Positions 5,987 through 9,083 of a stretch of DNA of 9,083 nt are shown here, in pieces. The first letter of the stretch is position 1, and each line of letters opens with the position of its first letter. The DNA lies in NCBI GenBank assembly GCA_002499345.1, contig DALF01000058.1, forward strand, positions 1 through 9,083, written 5' to 3'. This DNA is from Euryarchaeota archaeon UBA170. Its GTDB lineage: Archaea; Thermoplasmatota; Poseidoniia; Poseidoniales; Thalassarchaeaceae. Position numbers and translations under genes: made by a program. The notes beneath the pieces are model-generated. The model made no database searches and was not told the origin of the DNA. It worked only from the letters and a program-made list of their open reading frames with translations.

Positions 5987-8131
5987 TCACCGACTACTTC
6001 TTGCTAAGAGGCCATAATCCTCCACCGAGCAATTCCCCGGAGGAAGCACAGAAAGAACATCATCTTGTGATAGGCCGGTTGCCTTTGAAATTGAATTAGC
6101 TACATTCTCTTTCTTCTCTCTGCCTGGAATTATTCTGGCCCACCTGCCGAAAGACTTCGATATCGACTCAACAGTTCCTATCACTGGAAGGGGGACCCCA
6201 TTTACTACTCCCATCCCCATTCCCAATTCCAATGGTAAATCTCTGTACCAATGCCTTTGACCCCTTACAACGAAGGCCCCCCTGCCAAGCGATTCGCCAC
6301 TTTCGGTCTTCTTCGATACCTGACTGGGCCTGACATAAAATGCAGTTGCCGCCGCCCCACCGCTCCCCCATGCTCTGGACCAGCAAACAGCTATCTGTGA
6401 AGCCTCTTTCAGTAATGAGTCAGGAAGCTCACGAGCATCTTCAGGGCCATCCATGTTCTGCGATATCTGGAGCGAACAAACACCTTCTGGAATATGTTCG
6501 GTAGTTGAATCCCTGAACTCTACACCCTCTTTGATTTTCAATACGCAAGAAGGAGCGCCATGTAAGTCTGCATGGATGTACAGGTCCTTAGATCCCAAGT
6601 GCTTCTTTACAATGGAGTCATTTCCTTTTGCGTCTCTACCTCCTACTATCATCCGACCATCAGAAAGTATGCCCCATCTATACTTTTCAAACCAAAATCT
6701 CCTACTTCTTTTGATGGCTCTAAGCCTCCCTCCAGCAGCATCTTTTGCAGCTTTCCTTTCTTCCCTTTCCTGAGACTCAAGAGTCCTCTTTAGGGCAACC
6801 TCTGCGCCTGATGCCTTATCCTTCTGAGTCCTGCCGATCTCAAAATATCGTTGTGCATTCTGATGTACCGTCTTATCCACCTCTAGGGTCACACTAGTCC
6901 CAGGATCGCCATCTTCATCAGGAAGATAGGCTAGGATTGTCCTCTTCTTAGCATCTATTCTGCCTATCCAATCAACACCTTGGGACATATCCGATACCTC
7001 TAGCCAGCTTGTATTGGAAACTGCCTGATTGAACTGGGTGATTATTGAGTTAACATGCTCCCAGTTTTCCTGAATTGATTTTCCTAGCTCTTGAGAAATC
7101 GAAGCCTTCTGGATGAACCCCTCTATGGCTCTCTTCTGCTGTTCTGCTCTTCTCTCTAGCTTGGCCTGTGATTGCTTTTGAGTGGAGCCCTCCTCAATCA
7201 GCTTCTCCTCTTCTCTCCGGATGAATCCTGCGGAGTCATGCTCTCCAAAGACGGTATCCAGAGCTTCTGAGAGGGAAAACATCTCGATAAATGGTTTTTC
7301 ATCCATATTTTTCAACCATATGGGCGAGATAAGCATAGCTCCGCTAGGACGCTCATTCTCCATACTTTCTTTGGAAGATTTCCATTTCTCCAAGCTACCC
7401 TGATCCTCAACCCACAGAATACACCTGTCGCCCCTCTCAAGCTCATCCATCATAGAGGCAATCGAATTTAGCAGAGAGGCACGTTGTGTTTCATCTAGGG
7501 AAGATGCCGACAAATCCTCTGATAGTTCGGCACCCGAACAAACAGCGGCTCCATAGACACGGCCCACATTCAATCTGGAAGCAACCGTCCTGATGATATC
7601 GCTATCACTCTCCTCGAGTATATGGTCAAGCTTAGTTCTGTCAAGATTACGAGGGTCAAGCGAGGCAGGAGGAGGGGCATATTTCACCCCTTTCTTCAAT
7701 GTTCTACTGGCATATTTGGCATGAGTCAGAGGTTGGATTATGACTCCCTCCTCATCCAAAAGAAGAACATTTCCATCTCTGAATAGCTCTATCACCAGCG
7801 ACATCTTTCCCCTGCCGTGCTCGAACTCCAGGGACATAACTCTGTCAAACCCAAATTGCGATACTCCGATAAATCTGGAGTTCCCGAGATACTTTCTCAG
7901 AATCATTGCAAACTGAGATGGATTGGGTGGCATCGGCCGGTCTCTCGAAGAGTAGTAAACTCTCTTTCCCCTGACTATCACGAGATCTCTATTGGGAAAA
8001 CCCTTCTTGCTCATTCTCAAGACTATTTGCTCATAGTGGGGCTGATACGCCTTTCTGACCCTAGAGCCGACCATCTCCCCGAGTTCACGAACGGTTCTGG
8101 CGACTTCGAATGATGAGGTCTGCTCGCGCAT
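5987..8131 (-). CDS. rqcH: NFACT family protein, archaeal Rqc2/RqcH (NEMF) homologue
   Basis: NFACT proteins bind stalled large ribosomal subunits carrying peptidyl-tRNA, and in bacteria and eukaryotes recruit tRNA to add C-terminal tails to the stalled chain. The 714-residue protein has the full architecture: NFACT-N at about 1-160, with FGFDRVMSLEFE near 94-104 carrying the D96-R97 pair that corresponds to the Asp-Arg needed for tailing in bacterial RqcH; a middle helical region at about 160-300; two charged coiled-coil segments at about 304-345 and 425-475; and NFACT-R at about 478-640, with RFWFEKYRWGILSDG, DLYIHADLHGAPSCVLKIKE and GRGAFVVRGQRHWY. The final part, with RIIPGREKKENVANSIS and VLPPG, is the C-terminal block I recall from archaeal members. 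ATG at 8131 immediately precedes the domain. No ribosome site is visible; the hydrolase ends 59 bases upstream and could share a transcript. Confidence 0.93.
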   Translation of the reverse strand: MREQTSSFEVARTVRELGEMVGSRVRKAYQPHYEQIVLRMSKKGFPNRDLVIVRGKRVYYSSRDRPMPPNPSQFAMILRKYLGNSRFIGVSQFGFDRVMSLEFEHGRGKMSLVIELFRDGNVLLLDEEGVIIQPLTHAKYASRTLKKGVKYAPPPASLDPRNLDRTKLDHILEESDSDIIRTVASRLNVGRVYGAAVCSGAELSEDLSASSLDETQRASLLNSIASMMDELERGDRCILWVEDQGSLEKWKSSKESMENERPSGAMLISPIWLKNMDEKPFIEMFSLSEALDTVFGEHDSAGFIRREEEKLIEEGSTQKQSQAKLERRAEQQKRAIEGFIQKASISQELGKSIQENWEHVNSIITQFNQAVSNTSWLEVSDMSQGVDWIGRIDAKKRTILAYLPDEDGDPGTSVTLEVDKTVHQNAQRYFEIGRTQKDKASGAEVALKRTLESQEREERKAAKDAAGGRLRAIKRSRRFWFEKYRWGILSDGRMIVGGRDAKGNDSIVKKHLGSKDLYIHADLHGAPSCVLKIKEGVEFRDSTTEHIPEGVCSLQISQNMDGPEDARELPDSLLKEASQIAVCWSRAWGSGGAAATAFYVRPSQVSKKTESGESLGRGAFVVRGQRHWYRDLPLELGMGMGVVNGVPLPVIGTVESISKSFGRWARIIPGREKKENVANSISKATGLSQDDVLSVLPPGNCSVEDYGLLARSSR

Positions 8132-8151
8132 TGTATCAGGTGCGCGTCACA

Positions 8152-8168
8152 GGCTGACTTCATCAGCC
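8152..8168. other. Perfect 6-bp hairpin between the hydrolase and NFACT genes
   Basis: GGCTGA and TCAGCC form a perfect stem around a 5-base loop (CTTCA), within the 59-base gap and about 20 bases before the NFACT start. No T-run follows on the minus strand, so it is not a classical terminator. It could be a leader structure, a processing site or chance. Confidence 0.35.
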
Positions 8169-8190
8169 AATCGCTTATTCTTCATGTCAA

Positions 8191-9069
8191 TCACTCCAAT
8201 AACTGGAAATGATGAATCTCTTTGATTACATCAGCCTCATGCGCGTATTGATTCGAAGGGACCTCGATGAACTTACAATTTGGTATCCTATCAATAATGT
8301 CCATCGCTCTGTCCATCCCATGTAGCTTGTCAGAGGAGGCTGTCATTACTGCACACGGAAATGAAATCCCATCTAAGTTGTCAGGAAGTGAGTATTTCAT
8401 TAACGACCTAGCTGAAAGGTGCATCTTCTGAAGGTCCTGCGATAGCAGGGCTCTCCTATACCTTATTCTCTGCCCCTCCTCCTTCACCTTTCTTTCAACC
8501 GCCCAAACCGTTAAACGGACAATTATCGGATACATGAATCTAGGTAAAGGTAGAACTATCAGTGCCTTTGCCCAGAAAGGGAATTTGAATTCTGAATTAG
8601 GTGCTAGAAGGATTGAGCTCCTACCCGAAAGTCGGCCGCAATTGAATGAATCAATGAGGATCGTAGATCCTAAAGATGACGAGTACCAGTCTATCTGGGT
8701 GCTTTCCAATTCATAGAATCTTAAGACCGCGACCAAGTCAGAGGATAGTTTATCTACACTGAAGTCTGATTCAGAGATTTTCTTACTAATCTCAGAGCTC
8801 TTCTTCTCACGTGTTTCAATGTAAACTATCGTTCTCTCAGAGGACCACTCAGAAATCAGTGGGCGCCACCCCTCAAACAGTGACCCCCAGCCAGCTACAA
8901 AGACAACCGTCGAAGCACTCTTCGAACTGGTAGGCTTCCAAGTAATGACTCTCAGCTTTACCCCTTCGTCTACTGGGACCCACTCCTCAGAGACTTCAGA
9001 ACCAGGAAAACTAGGCGCTCCAGACCAGTCAGAATCCATGTTGGAACTACCGTCCTCTTCCGCCGCCAC
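8191..9069 (-). CDS. Alpha/beta hydrolase fold protein
   Basis: The fold is read from motifs in order. STVVFVAGWGS at about 53-63 gives the first central strand and oxyanion loop. WYSSSLGST at about 128-136 is a nucleophile elbow of the form S-x-S-x-G with S132 as likely nucleophile, the usual first glycine being serine. ASSDKLHG at about 244-251 gives the acid D247, and NQYAHEAD at about 273-280 gives H277. The Ser-Asp-His set suggests an active esterase, lipase or thioesterase; no substrate can be assigned. A lid region at about 165-220 is hydrophobic, then basic, and might touch a membrane. The start is uncertain: GTG at 9069 is preceded by an AGGT-like site, ATG at 9039 is an alternative, and the frame stays open to the right edge with Ala/Gly/Pro codons, so the protein may begin outside the window. 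Confidence 0.8.
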   Translation of the reverse strand: MAAEEDGSSNMDSDWSGAPSFPGSEVSEEWVPVDEGVKLRVITWKPTSSKSASTVVFVAGWGSLFEGWRPLISEWSSERTIVYIETREKKSSEISKKISESDFSVDKLSSDLVAVLRFYELESTQIDWYSSSLGSTILIDSFNCGRLSGRSSILLAPNSEFKFPFWAKALIVLPLPRFMYPIIVRLTVWAVERKVKEEGQRIRYRRALLSQDLQKMHLSARSLMKYSLPDNLDGISFPCAVMTASSDKLHGMDRAMDIIDRIPNCKFIEVPSNQYAHEADVIKEIHHFQLLE

Positions 9070-9083
9070 CGGACCTGCCGCCG

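Noticed and set aside
6453..6793. Two overlapping plus-strand frames and similar ones near 7182-7403 and 7817-8113, opposite the NFACT gene
   Set aside because: All are antisense to conserved NFACT domains; the peptides are low-complexity Ser/Phe/Pro sequences typical of reversed codons.
8152..8168. The hairpin as an intrinsic terminator of the hydrolase gene
   Set aside because: No T-rich tract follows it on the minus strand, and archaeal termination mainly uses U-rich tracts.
8148..8185. Tiny 12-codon minus-strand frame (MKNKRLADEVSL) before the NFACT gene
   Set aside because: It could be an upstream leader peptide, but it has no ribosome site, overlaps the hairpin, and length alone gives no support.
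1..9083. Mobile element, CRISPR array, tRNA or defence island
   Set aside because: No transposase or integrase motif, no spaced direct repeats and no cloverleaf-like gap sequence were seen; gaps between genes are under 100 bases and every large frame belongs to a household family.

Overview
This window looks like a piece of an archaeal chromosome, probably from an aerobic, mesophilic and plausibly marine euryarchaeon; Thermoplasmatota, such as Marine Group II/III, is my best guess. Three things support this. It carries a clear archaeal/eukaryotic-type RNA polymerase subunit K (RpoK, the RPB6/omega homologue). It carries a large archaeal-style NFACT (Rqc2/RqcH-like) protein. Its genes are tightly packed and start with GGTG-type ribosome sites or with no visible site. 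Codon use by eye is uniform (many AGA/AGG, ATA, CTA codons), and composition is slightly AT-rich throughout. The lineage is an inference; the genes are seen directly.

Layout, left to right (all minus strand except one gene). Positions 1-470 hold the N-terminal part of a LeuA-like DRE-TIM acyltransferase that runs off the left edge. Positions 540-1601 are ctaB (heme O synthase), 1610-2701 ctaA (heme A synthase) and 2691-2978 rpoK, whose end overlaps ctaA by 11 bases. Then come a bacterial-type thiolase (3024-4190) and tryptophan 2,3-dioxygenase (4243-5298). A RimL-type GNAT acetyltransferase (5395-5985, plus strand) is divergent from the dioxygenase and convergent, with a 1-base gap, with the NFACT gene (5987-8131). 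An alpha/beta hydrolase (8191-9069) lies at the right edge and its frame stays open to the window end.

rpoK-ctaA-ctaB-leuA-like reads as one transcription unit on the minus strand, with gaps of -11, 8 and 69 bases. CtaB farnesylates protoheme to heme O and CtaA oxidises it to heme A, so the organism presumably uses an aa3-type heme-copper oxidase and respires oxygen. The dioxygenase is a second oxygen- and heme-dependent enzyme and fits that lifestyle. The thiolase handles acetoacetyl-CoA or beta-ketoacyl-CoA. NFACT belongs to ribosome-associated quality control.

I found no mobile element, CRISPR array, tRNA, rRNA or defence system, and no stretch longer than 300 bases without a gene. The most interesting points are the physical coupling of rpoK to heme A synthesis, an apparent internal insertion in RpoK, mixed translation-start architectures inside one operon, and a tryptophan dioxygenase in an apparently archaeal genome. 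None of these is evidence for a wholly new system.
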